NCBI GenBank assembly: GCA_016928775.1
Contig: JAFGKD010000124.1
Coordinates: 26,478 to 90,477, forward strand
Length of the DNA stretch: 64,000 bases
Direction of reading: 5' to 3'
DNA from: Candidatus Zhuqueibacterota bacterium
Lineage (GTDB): Bacteria > Zhuqueibacterota > Zhuqueibacteria > Residuimicrobiales > Krinioviventaceae
The notes beneath the pieces were generated by a model. The model was not told where the DNA came from, did not search any database, and saw only the letters and a list, made by a program, of their open reading frames with translations. Numbering within the stretch: the stretch's first letter is position 1; each line of letters opens with the position of its first letter. The position numbers were made by a program, and so were the translations under genes. Of this stretch, positions 44,186 through 52,783 are shown piece by piece.

Positions 44186-45715
44186 TTACTTTTGTATGAT
44201 CAATTTTTTATACATCACATGATGCCCGCTTCGTAATCGGGCGATATATATCCCGCTGCTGCAGTCGCCAGCATCCCAGGTGACGGCATAGTGACCCTGC
44301 GTCTGCACCTCATTGACTAAAGTGGCAATGTGTTGTCCGCTCAGATTATGGATGGTCAACTGAACAAAATCCCCTGGAACAGCATAGCGAATGACCGTCC
44401 CGGTGTTGAACGGATTCGGATAGTTCTGTAGCAAGAGCGGACTCGTCGGCGATGTGTCATTGCCCTTCCCCTCCTTCACGCGCGTATCTTTCTCCCCGTA
44501 AACCGCCATCTCGGACAGGGAAAAGCCGGTCGAATCGATACTGGTAATGCCGTACATACGGATGAAGCGACCTGTCTGCACCGGAAATTCGTGGCTCACC
44601 GCGCCGCGGCCGGTATTATCCGTTATATGAAGACATTCTATCCACGGACCGTCGGCGCCCTCTGCCACTTCAATTTTGTACTCGGTGCCGAACAGAGCCG
44701 CCCAACTCAGCACCACCTTGTCGATACGATACGATTCTGCCAAATCAATGCTCAACCATTGTGGTGCACCGGCTTCACTCTCCCAGCGCGTCGTTATATT
44801 GCCATCAACTGCACGCCGCGCTGAATATCTTGTACTTTTTTGCGACGAAGAGGCAGCGGTTTTTCGATAGGCGATATGGTCGTTCGGCTCTGGCCTGGTG
44901 CAGATTGTGTTATCAAGCTTGTAAACGCGCACATAATCGACCAAAAAAGAATCGGGATAGGTTGCCGTTGCGGGATCGTTCGCCCAGCCGCTGTTTATTG
45001 CCCACGATTCTGTCGACAGCTCGGCGGTGATTTTGACATAAGCCGGTACTTTGGAAACACCGCCGGCATCGGTTCGCCAGCTCTCAACACCATCGATAAA
45101 AAACAGATAGATATTTTCATACCACTCCAGCGTAAAAGTATGATAGCCGTCTCGAATGCCTTCCATGGTGTGGCTTTTGCCAATACTCTGATGCGCATCA
45201 CCATAGCCATCCCAGTGCAATGCATGCTGCATATGATCGGTCCAGCCAAATCCTTCAAAGATATCGATCTCGGTGCCATCTTCGCCGGAACCGTCGACAT
45301 TGCCGACGCCCGGCGAGAACAACCAAAAGGCGACCCACCAGCCGGGCTGGCGCGGCAATCGGCATCTGATTTCAAACTTGCCGAACTTTTGCTCAAATTT
45401 TCCAATGCTTCGAATAGCGCCGGTGGAATAGTCAAAGGGATCATTGTCGGAATTGCGATTGGCGATTTTTCTGGCGCGTATAACGAGGTTGCCCTGGCCA
45501 TCCAGAAAAGAATCTTCCCGCAGCCACCAGCCATCCGGACCGTTATCATTGCCGCGCCGATTGTACTCCGGCTTGTCCCATTTCTGCAGATCAAGCGTGA
45601 CACCGTTAAATTCATCGCTCCATACCAGCTCTTCAGCCGCCACATGAGCCGAAAAGACAAACAACAGTAAACAAAATATGGGTGCGATGGGATGAGAAAT
45701 AATCTTTCTGGTCAT
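44186..45715 (-). CDS. Glycoside hydrolase family 16 enzyme with F5/8 type C domain and sorting tag
   Basis: A 509-residue secreted enzyme. Signal peptide (APIFCLLLFVFSAHVAA), GH16 domain (about residues 30-270) with the catalytic motif E149-I-D-I-F-E154 in GTEIDIFEGFGW, a discoidin/F5-F8C carbohydrate-binding domain (about 280-415, SSQKSTRYSARRAVDGNITTRWESEAG) and a C-terminal tag (LLQNYPNPFNTGTVIRYAVP ... SSGIYIARL). GH16 members cleave beta-1,3/1,4-glucans, agarose or carrageenan; which polymer cannot be decided. Nucleophile Glu149 and acid/base Glu154 are both present. Confidence 0.93.
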   Translation of the reverse strand: MTRKIISHPIAPIFCLLLFVFSAHVAAEELVWSDEFNGVTLDLQKWDKPEYNRRGNDNGPDGWWLREDSFLDGQGNLVIRARKIANRNSDNDPFDYSTGAIRSIGKFEQKFGKFEIRCRLPRQPGWWVAFWLFSPGVGNVDGSGEDGTEIDIFEGFGWTDHMQHALHWDGYGDAHQSIGKSHTMEGIRDGYHTFTLEWYENIYLFFIDGVESWRTDAGGVSKVPAYVKITAELSTESWAINSGWANDPATATYPDSFLVDYVRVYKLDNTICTRPEPNDHIAYRKTAASSSQKSTRYSARRAVDGNITTRWESEAGAPQWLSIDLAESYRIDKVVLSWAALFGTEYKIEVAEGADGPWIECLHITDNTGRGAVSHEFPVQTGRFIRMYGITSIDSTGFSLSEMAVYGEKDTRVKEGKGNDTSPTSPLLLQNYPNPFNTGTVIRYAVPGDFVQLTIHNLSGQHIATLVNEVQTQGHYAVTWDAGDCSSGIYIARLRSGHHVMYKKLIIQK

Positions 45716-45782
45716 AAGAATACCTCTAATTTTTATATCTGGAAAATTGCCATATTGATGAGGCGATACTGCACGGTGGAAT

Positions 45783-45810
45783 GTGAAACGTGAAAAGTGA
45801 AACGTGAAAC
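45783..45810 (+). repeat. Tandem GTGAAAC heptamers
   Basis: Four head-to-tail copies of GTGAAA(C/A) at 45783-45810, in the 253-base gap after the GH16 gene, which otherwise holds nothing I recognise. Confidence 0.6.
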
Positions 45811-45968
45811 GGTGATCACTATAATGCTAACACCGTCCATTGTGCCGCTGGCCACCAACGCGCGACGAATGGATATCTCGGAGAGCGCGTAACCTGGTGC
45901 AACAGACACCAAAGGTAATCTACGAGCCGCTGAAAAAAAGACGCTCTTCACTCAAAATGAGAAAAATG

Positions 45969-46184
45969 TCAAGTGGTAAATTTTTTCTTGCGGATTTTAC
46001 ACGTCGCAGCAGCCAACAGCAGACAGACGATTGTGCTGATGGGGGTGAAAGTGCAGTGCGCCTTGTAGCCGATCAAACAGACTTTGCTTGCGGTGGCCTG
46101 CGGCACGATCGTCCAAAGTGCCGCCAGCGTGATAATAATCGTGAGTGAAAGCAGGATGCCATAACCTTTTTTTCGGGTTTTCAT
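45969..46184 (-). CDS. Small two-helix membrane protein
   Basis: A 71-residue protein with GGAG eight bases before the ATG. Two hydrophobic segments (about 9-31 and 47-61) around KVCLIGYKAHCTFTPISTIV; the LGYKAHC-FxPISTI pattern recalls small conserved membrane proteins of unknown function in FCB genomes. Basic N- and C-termini (MKTRKK, IRKKKF). Stands alone in the gap. Confidence 0.6.
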   Translation of the reverse strand: MKTRKKGYGILLSLTIIITLAALWTIVPQATASKVCLIGYKAHCTFTPISTIVCLLLAAATCKIRKKKFTT

Positions 46185-46289
46185 AGTCGTTCTCCAGGAC
46201 AGGTGATTTCTACAATTTGAGTGGCTGTTTGCGAATATATAAAAGTTAAAAAAACTTTGTCGTGAATCAAGTGAAAATTCCGACTTTAA

Positions 46290-46687
46290 CTATTCAGGCT
46301 TCACTAACACGGCTATTTCCCGTCCTAAAAGATCAATTACTTTAAGACTGACATGTGTGCTTTTTGGTATGGCAAAACTGATAGTCGTCGCTGGATTAAA
46401 TGGATTTGGATAATTTCGACCAAGCATATAATCGTTTCGATCCGATACGGTTTTTTCGGAAAACCCCGGGAGGTTTGATCGTAGCCGATTCCTCCCGGAC
46501 TTCCCTGATAGAGCATCCAATCAGCATCATTAAAATCGAGATCACGTCTCCCTACAGCATCGATTGGACTCACAGGGATGATTACCTTTTTGTCACGGTG
46601 ATGAGGAACAATCACTTTTTCTTGTGCACGCAAACAATATGAAAAGAGCAAAACAAGTAAAAATAGTAAATACTGTTTTAGAGCCAT
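46290..46687 (-). pseudogene. Frame-broken secreted mini-protein with FlgD-like tag
   Basis: Two overlapping frames on the minus strand together make one protein. The upstream frame (46687 to about 46480) gives a signal peptide (LKQYLLFLLVLLFSYCLRAQ) and a short linker with DAVGRRDLDFNDADW; the downstream frame (to 46290) gives a C-terminal tag GRNYPNPFNPATTISFAIPKS...LLGREIAVLVKPE. They meet near the run AAAACCCCGGG (46457-46467), where a one-base indel would join them. The tag ends early at VKPE, without the final SGIYFYRL strand. Overlaps the flavoprotein stop by 10 bases. Confidence 0.6.
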
Positions 46688-47628
46688 GGAAACAGGATTC
46701 CCTGAGCACTGAGAGGCAAATAAAGGCGGAGACGGTAAGGCTTTGCCGACGAAATGGCCCGCGCAACCCGCAAGCCACTGTGCACAGCGGGACCTATCCC
46801 CTCTCCCATGTCAAGCGTCGCCAATCCCGCGGCATCACCAATGATGAAAGCATTATTCATCTGATATGTAGCGGTTTTTTGTCTGAGAAAATAGGTGTAT
46901 CCTTTTGGTGTGAGGAGAGTATCACGCACGAGACCGCGTCCCCGCAATTTTTCTGCGAACAAATTCCAGTGATAGTGCAGCGTCTCACCTCGAGCCGACA
47001 AGCCATCAACCTTTGCCCCGATGCCGATATTTAAATATCCGCCTTTTTTGGGAACATACCACGAATAGCCGGGCAGCTCTTGCTCAAAAAACCACAGATG
47101 GCAGTTCGAGTCGTGCCATCTATATTTAAATTCCTGTTCCAATGTGGTGATTTGAGCTTGTTTTGTTCTGGGATGTATGTCGCGAAAAAAAGTCCGGTAC
47201 ACCGGACAACTACTGCCACCGGCACCGACGAGATAACGGCAGCGAAATTGACCATCGATGATAAAAAATTCTCCATCACGTATAATTGTGTGCACTTTGT
47301 GGCATATCACCGACACGCCGGCGCGCTGCAGCAGCCAATCATCAAATTCATATCGGCGAATGGCGTATTGTCGTGTGGGAAGCGGAATGTGCCGGCTTCG
47401 GATATAAAAATGCAGCGTATCAAATCGAGTGAGACCATGCGGATACTCCCGCGGATGAACCTTCAACAAACGCCATACTTTGGGTGTGATCCAGCCGGCG
47501 CACAGCTTGTGGCGCGGGAACTGTTGCTTGTCTAAAATGCGCACATCCATCCCGGCTTGTTTGAGTGTCCAGGCACAGCTCGATCCGGCTGGCCCGCCGC
47601 CGACAATAACCACATCCGCTTCGATCAT
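46678..47628 (-). CDS. Geranylgeranyl-reductase-like FAD-dependent oxidoreductase
   Basis: A 316-residue flavoprotein: FAD Rossmann motif VVIVGGGPAGSSCAWTLKQAG, the ILDKQQFPRHKLCAGWITPKV segment typical of the GGR/lycopene-cyclase-like group, and IGDAAGLATLDMGEGIGPAVHSGL. Such enzymes reduce or hydroxylate isoprenoid or lipid chains. It is shorter than the usual 370-400 residues, lacking most of the C-terminal cap. The gene starts seven bases after the cyclopropane synthase gene, suggesting joint work on membrane lipids. Confidence 0.85.
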   Translation of the reverse strand: MIEADVVIVGGGPAGSSCAWTLKQAGMDVRILDKQQFPRHKLCAGWITPKVWRLLKVHPREYPHGLTRFDTLHFYIRSRHIPLPTRQYAIRRYEFDDWLLQRAGVSVICHKVHTIIRDGEFFIIDGQFRCRYLVGAGGSSCPVYRTFFRDIHPRTKQAQITTLEQEFKYRWHDSNCHLWFFEQELPGYSWYVPKKGGYLNIGIGAKVDGLSARGETLHYHWNLFAEKLRGRGLVRDTLLTPKGYTYFLRQKTATYQMNNAFIIGDAAGLATLDMGEGIGPAVHSGLRVARAISSAKPYRLRLYLPLSAQGILFPWL

Positions 47629-47635
47629 AAAACGC

Positions 47636-48757
47636 TCAACTGACTCGACAGACCGGCTGATCCTTGTGCAACCGGTTCATTACAATCTGCCACAACTGAT
47701 TGTGCCGTGAGCGGAAGCCACCGGCGCTGCTCAGCAGATAATAGCGCCACATGCGGTAAAAGCGCTCGCTGTATTTTTTTTTCAACTCAGGCCAGGCGTT
47801 GTTGAAATTCTCGTACCAGGCTAAAAGCGTTGGATCGTAATCGGGTCCAAAATTATGCAGGTCTTCAACGATGAACATTCCCTCCATGGCACGCGCAAGC
47901 TGGGCAATCGACGGCAGCGAGCCATTGGGAAAGATATATTTGATCGTCCACGGATCGGCGATGCCGGCGTTGATGTTGCCACCGATCGTATGTACAAATG
48001 CCAGACCATCCGGCTTGAGGGTGCGATCGACGACCTCCATGTAGGTTCGATAATTTTTGTATCCGACATGTTCCATAACGCCGATCGAAATGACGCGATC
48101 ATACTGACCGGTGACATTGCGGTAATCTTCCAGACGAATATCAACGGGCAAATCTTTGTACTTGGCGTTGGCCCATTCCACCTGCTTTTTTGACACCGTC
48201 ACACCAGTGACATGCACGTTGTACTTGGCCGCCGCATAACCGGCAAAAGAGCCAAATCCACAACCGAGCTCCAGCACGCTCATGCCGGGCAACAGTCCGA
48301 TCTTTTGGCACACCAACTCGAGCTTGTTTTCCTGTGCCTGATCCAGAGTTTTTGCATTTTTCCAATAAGCACAGGTGTAGTTCATACGCCGGTCTAACAT
48401 GGCTTCGTACAGATCATTGCCGATGTCGTAATGTTGCTCGCCAACTTGATAAGCTCTTTTTTTATTTTGCAGATTAAAGAGTCGAGCGCGCAAGAGATGC
48501 CAGAATAATTTTGTATTTCCCTTGATTTGAGATGGCAAATCGGTTCGCAGCACACGATTGATGAAATCATCCAATTGTTCACAATCCCACCATCCGTCTA
48601 TATAGGATTCGCCCAGGCCAAGCGATCCCTGGGCCAGGATGCGCTGATAGAGATTTTTATTGTGCACATGAATATCAAATGGCTGGTCACCATCGACGGT
48701 GATGCCGGCTAATTGTAAAAGATCCCGGACAATTTTTTCTTTGCTGTTTGTCCCCAT
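47636..48757 (-). CDS. cfa: Cyclopropane-fatty-acyl-phospholipid synthase
   Basis: A 373-residue SAM-dependent methyltransferase from ATG 48757 (AGGAGG six bases ahead). N-terminal lipid-binding part with DIHVHNKNLYQRILAQGSLGLGESYIDGWWDC, then HYDIGNDLYEAMLDRRMNYTCAYW, the SAM motif VLELGCGFGSFAGYAA, and the C-terminal YFFPNGSLPS-like KYIFPNGSLPSIA. It adds a methylene bridge to unsaturated acyl chains in membrane phospholipids. Followed seven bases later by the flavoprotein gene. Confidence 0.95.
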   Translation of the reverse strand: MGTNSKEKIVRDLLQLAGITVDGDQPFDIHVHNKNLYQRILAQGSLGLGESYIDGWWDCEQLDDFINRVLRTDLPSQIKGNTKLFWHLLRARLFNLQNKKRAYQVGEQHYDIGNDLYEAMLDRRMNYTCAYWKNAKTLDQAQENKLELVCQKIGLLPGMSVLELGCGFGSFAGYAAAKYNVHVTGVTVSKKQVEWANAKYKDLPVDIRLEDYRNVTGQYDRVISIGVMEHVGYKNYRTYMEVVDRTLKPDGLAFVHTIGGNINAGIADPWTIKYIFPNGSLPSIAQLARAMEGMFIVEDLHNFGPDYDPTLLAWYENFNNAWPELKKKYSERFYRMWRYYLLSSAGGFRSRHNQLWQIVMNRLHKDQPVCRVS

Positions 48758-48942
48758 GTTGCACCTCCTTGGCCTAAATATATGTAATAATAGGAAAAAA
48801 GCAAATAGTTCGAGATGAAAAAATACAATAATAAAATTTTGCATTTTTGTAAAATTACACTACTTTCAAGTAATCGTTGAAATAAATCATCCGTAAAAAT
48901 TTTTACATAAATATATCCTTCTAACGTTTTGGCACCACAAGA

Positions 48943-51900
48943 ATGGCACGGGATAAAAAATTAAAAACCACCAAAAAACGATCCCTTTTCCGGCGGATTT
49001 TGCGAGTCCTGCTATGGACTATGCTCATTTTTTGTGTGATCGTCGTCTTATTGATAGCAGGAGTTTTACTCTATCTCACTCCCGGCCGTATCGAGTCGAT
49101 CGCTGAACGGATTGTGTCGGAAAATTTGCAGCAAGACCTCTCCTTCACCAATGCTCACTTTAATATTTTCAACGGTTTTGTTTTTCGGGATATCGTTTTG
49201 TCCCCGCCTGATTCGGCTCTTCAACAAAATGTTTTGCCCATACACTCAGCCACCGCGAAAGAAATAGCGTTTCGATACAGCTTTAGAAAGCTGCTCAAAA
49301 AACAGGTGCTCATTACCTCCGCTCTCATCGATTCGCCGCAGGTGCACATCATGTTGACACCGGCAATGGCGGACAGGACTCAAGACATGGACGATCTGGC
49401 AAAGAGATCAACATCAGCTGGCGACAGCGTGATTTCTGTTGTTTCGCTTGACCTAAAAAAATTCCGCCTTATTAATGCCGGCATTACCGTTGACGCAACG
49501 GATTCCCTGGGGCAGCAACATCTCCATCTCAGTGATATCAGCATTTCGCTGGATGATATTTCGGCACCGCGCGGCGACGTGCTGGCCCAGGATAGCTTGT
49601 TGTACGGTCGCCTGCGGCTCGATTGTTTTAAATCGTTTTTGGTCTTTGAACAACAGAGAACCGAACAAAACATAAAATTTTCCTGCACCCTGGATGCGCA
49701 CCTGGCCGTTCTTCTCGATGGACTCTCATCCATCAAAATGACCGGCGGCATCACCCTCGATAACACATTTCTCGCGCTTGATGAGATGTTGACGATTACA
49801 CCCGGTGACGTGCCATTTCCGATCTCCGTTGAATTCAATGGTAACCTGGATGCAAAAATTGGTGCCGCGCACATGGAATCAATCGCTGTAAAAATAGATG
49901 ATGTTCCCTGGCTTGCGCTCGATATTCGGGCGGACAGCTTGTTCACGACACCTTTCATCGACGCAAAAGTAAGCGAGAGCCAAATCTTCATCGAGCAACT
50001 CATTTCAATCGCCCGGCCGTTTGTACCGGATTCGCTGCTGCCGGCCACTTATCTGCACAATTCCAGGGCATTTGTCTCATTAAAGGGCTCGGCAATTTTC
50101 GGTTCGCTGCCCGACAGTTGCAACGGCGAATCATTGACCTGTCTCGGTAAAATGTCGCTGCACAATTTTGGCGTGACACTGAATCGGAATGAGCACTTTA
50201 TAAAAAATCTGAATATCGTCTCCAAGGCATCACTCCTCCTCGGCACCAACGGCGTCTCGCGGCCAGATATCACAACAGCGATCAGTTTTGATTCGGTTTA
50301 CGTCACATTGCCGGATAGTCAAAAAGTATATTCCGGCGAAACATCGTTTGCCCTTCACACTATATTGAATTCTGATTTTTCCCCAACAATGGCAGCCGTT
50401 GAGCTGATTATGTCCAATGCCATGGGGGCGGAGGTGAATGCCGATCTCTCCATGACCTCGCCGGGGACCCTGGACGGCCTCACTGGCAATGGAATTTTTA
50501 CCCTGCAAGACCTGAATATCGCGCCGTTGACCCAATCACAGGTTCACTCCACTGTTTCGGCTTATGTCGAATTATCACTCAATACGCTGAAAGATTTGGC
50601 TGCGACCGTCAATTTTAGCACGGACTCTGTACAAATGAGCCAGGAACAACAGACATTCAATTTTGCACCGCTCTATCTGACGTCCGAATTTCGCGGCGCA
50701 ACCGATGCCCGGCTCGAGCATCTCACCATTCGCTCATTCAACGCGTCACTCAATGATTTTGCGCACGTCGAATTGACCGGCAAGGCAGCCCTGTTGCCGC
50801 AGACGGACATAGAATTAAAACATCTTATTTTTTCGCTGGATCATGCGGCCGCACTCAAGTGGTTGCCGGAAAAAATCAAGGAGCCTGTCGCTGACCTGCA
50901 GATATCGGGTGTAACGAACGTCAGTTCGCAGGCGCGCTTGACCATGAGTGCCGGTGATACGACATACAATGCAACTGTTCAAATCGAAACAGCCGATTTA
51001 AACATCAACTACCAGAATGATCTCGTTTCTCTGTCCGATATATCGTTCAAAATAAACAGTCGCATAAATTCCAGCAAAACTGCGGGCGTCAGTCTGGCGC
51101 TCAACATTAGCGAGGCGCGCAGCAGCCAGTTTACCCCGTCAATTTTTCGTGATAACGAGATCGCGTTGTACCTCTCCATGCCCGACTTTGAGACGGTCCA
51201 TATTGACTCCGGCATACTCAACTTTCCTGATCTCAAAACAACTGGAAGAATGACTGGCCAGGTCAATTTGAGCCACGATATGCCGCAAGTCAATTCGGTT
51301 ATCAGTCTCTCACAAAATGCAATGGATACGATCCGCCTGATGCCGGATATTTATTATCGTGGCAAAAGCGCCATCACCCTTCAGGTCAACTCGGATACCT
51401 CGTTCGCCAAGGTTGCCGCCACCATCAGGACAACCGATCTCTCTGTGAGCCTGCCCAACGATATTCAGATGGATCAAATCAACTCAAATTTTTCACTTTC
51501 GCAAACAGTCGATTTACAGAATGGTACGCTTTATATTTCGCCACAGACTATCGTCAGAACACCTACGGATGGATTCGTCGATTATCGTCTGTATCGTGAC
51601 TATTTTTTCCAGGAATCTATAAATCCGAGCTGGATCACGATTCGTCGCACGAACGTTGGGACATATCAAGTTGACAACATCAATGCTGAAGCCTATTTTA
51701 GTGCCGGAACGATTGAAATACCCTCCTTTAGCCTGGATATCTACGGCGGGAATGTCGGCGGGTCTTTTTCAGTCACTGTTGATAAAGACAATATCTTCGA
51801 ATCGAGTTACAAATTATCAGCGCATCTTGCGGGAATCAATTCCGCCCTGCTACTGCCATCGTTAGAATCCAAATCAAAAGGTTTACTCACCGCCCACACA

Positions 51901-52221
51901 GAGATCACCGGCAAAGGATTCGATCTGGTTCGTGGCCTCGACATGGACGGCTATTTCAATATTACCAAAATTGAATCCAAAGTAGCAAACAACCTGCTCA
52001 GCTCCCTTGATCCGGAAGGTAAAGATACGGGCATAAAATTCACCAAACTGGTGATGAATTATGGTTATAAACCAAGCCTGATGACCTTTGATATCGTTCG
52101 CGGTTATTGTTATCCTTCAATTTACTTTTCGCAACCCTGGTATAATCCTGTTCGATTGAGTGGCGGCAGGATCGAATTGGCGAGAATTCCGGTCGCAACA
52201 ATCTTGAATACCCAGAGGTAA
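48943..52221 (+). CDS. YdbH-like AsmA-family protein
   Basis: A 1092-residue protein: basic N-terminus, one transmembrane helix (about residues 22-45, LWTMLIFCVIVVLLIAGVLLYL), then about a thousand residues of repeating beta strands (AsmA/TamB-type, e.g. LSFTNAHFNIFNGFVFRDIVLSPPD, VNLSHDMPQVNSVISLSQNAMDTIRL). Bridge-like AsmA proteins reach from inner to outer membrane through a hydrophobic groove and move phospholipids. The partner gene 17 bases downstream carries a YdbL-type domain, which points to the YdbH branch rather than YhdP or TamB. Ribosome site weak. Confidence 0.78.
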   Translation: MARDKKLKTTKKRSLFRRILRVLLWTMLIFCVIVVLLIAGVLLYLTPGRIESIAERIVSENLQQDLSFTNAHFNIFNGFVFRDIVLSPPDSALQQNVLPIHSATAKEIAFRYSFRKLLKKQVLITSALIDSPQVHIMLTPAMADRTQDMDDLAKRSTSAGDSVISVVSLDLKKFRLINAGITVDATDSLGQQHLHLSDISISLDDISAPRGDVLAQDSLLYGRLRLDCFKSFLVFEQQRTEQNIKFSCTLDAHLAVLLDGLSSIKMTGGITLDNTFLALDEMLTITPGDVPFPISVEFNGNLDAKIGAAHMESIAVKIDDVPWLALDIRADSLFTTPFIDAKVSESQIFIEQLISIARPFVPDSLLPATYLHNSRAFVSLKGSAIFGSLPDSCNGESLTCLGKMSLHNFGVTLNRNEHFIKNLNIVSKASLLLGTNGVSRPDITTAISFDSVYVTLPDSQKVYSGETSFALHTILNSDFSPTMAAVELIMSNAMGAEVNADLSMTSPGTLDGLTGNGIFTLQDLNIAPLTQSQVHSTVSAYVELSLNTLKDLAATVNFSTDSVQMSQEQQTFNFAPLYLTSEFRGATDARLEHLTIRSFNASLNDFAHVELTGKAALLPQTDIELKHLIFSLDHAAALKWLPEKIKEPVADLQISGVTNVSSQARLTMSAGDTTYNATVQIETADLNINYQNDLVSLSDISFKINSRINSSKTAGVSLALNISEARSSQFTPSIFRDNEIALYLSMPDFETVHIDSGILNFPDLKTTGRMTGQVNLSHDMPQVNSVISLSQNAMDTIRLMPDIYYRGKSAITLQVNSDTSFAKVAATIRTTDLSVSLPNDIQMDQINSNFSLSQTVDLQNGTLYISPQTIVRTPTDGFVDYRLYRDYFFQESINPSWITIRRTNVGTYQVDNINAEAYFSAGTIEIPSFSLDIYGGNVGGSFSVTVDKDNIFESSYKLSAHLAGINSALLLPSLESKSKGLLTAHTEITGKGFDLVRGLDMDGYFNITKIESKVANNLLSSLDPEGKDTGIKFTKLVMNYGYKPSLMTFDIVRGYCYPSIYFSQPWYNPVRLSGGRIELARIPVATILNTQR

Positions 52222-52237
52222 CCTGGATGGAGGTCAC

Positions 52238-52777
52238 ATGAGATATTTTCTCATTTGTATAGCACTCGGTCTTTTTTTGCAGTGCAGCATAAAATCACCC
52301 GAATTCACCATCACCGGTCAAAGAACTGCGCTGGAGCAGCAGGTTCTTGGTGACTACAAACAGCTCATGGCGAATGCCGTTTCCACAACCTCGGTTCGCA
52401 TGGGGAGTGACGGCGCACAGCCCGATAGTCCACAAAGACAAGCTATTCTTCAATCTGTCCAAAATCAAAGATTTAATAAAGATGAAATTGACGAACTCAA
52501 ACGTGAAAAGGTCGTCGGTGAGAACAATCGCGGATATCTGGAGGTACGACCCACAACAAAATACGATGAAAATCAGGACTACAGCGTTATGGTGGACAAG
52601 CTGGTCAACGAAGAAAACCGTGATCGACGTATCATATATCAGCGCGTGTTGCTGATGAGTCATGCCTCGGAAAATGAACAAGACGTTTATGCAATTTTTG
52701 CCAATATGCAGATTGACCAATCCCCGCCTGGCACATGGATTCAATTAGCCAACAATGAGTGGATCGAAAAAAAATAG
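52238..52777 (+). CDS. YdbL-like (DUF1318) lipoprotein
   Basis: A 179-residue lipoprotein (FLICIALGLFLQC, Cys about 16). Residues 17-60 are a short N-terminal part beginning SIKSPEFTITGQRTALEQQVLG; the C-terminal half contains FNKDEIDELKREKVVGENNRGYLEVRP, which matches the DUF1318 (YdbL) core with its VGE-x2-GYL motif. In E. coli YdbL is a periplasmic protein next to the small lipoprotein YnbE; here lipidation and the YdbL core are in one protein. It lies between the YdbH-like gene and the giant CHAT protein. Confidence 0.72.
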   Translation: MRYFLICIALGLFLQCSIKSPEFTITGQRTALEQQVLGDYKQLMANAVSTTSVRMGSDGAQPDSPQRQAILQSVQNQRFNKDEIDELKREKVVGENNRGYLEVRPTTKYDENQDYSVMVDKLVNEENRDRRIIYQRVLLMSHASENEQDVYAIFANMQIDQSPPGTWIQLANNEWIEKK

Positions 52778-52783
52778 TATACT

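Noticed and set aside
44840..45670. A 276-codon open frame antisense to the GH16 gene
   Set aside because: Shadow of a well-supported gene with intact catalytic motif on the other strand.
45783..45810. GTGAAAC repeats as a possible parS site (GTTTCACGTGAAAC)
   Set aside because: The copies are direct repeats, not the inverted arrangement parS requires.
45733..45951. A 72-codon minus-strand frame after the GH16 gene
   Set aside because: No ribosome site, low-complexity repeat within it, no recognisable protein features.
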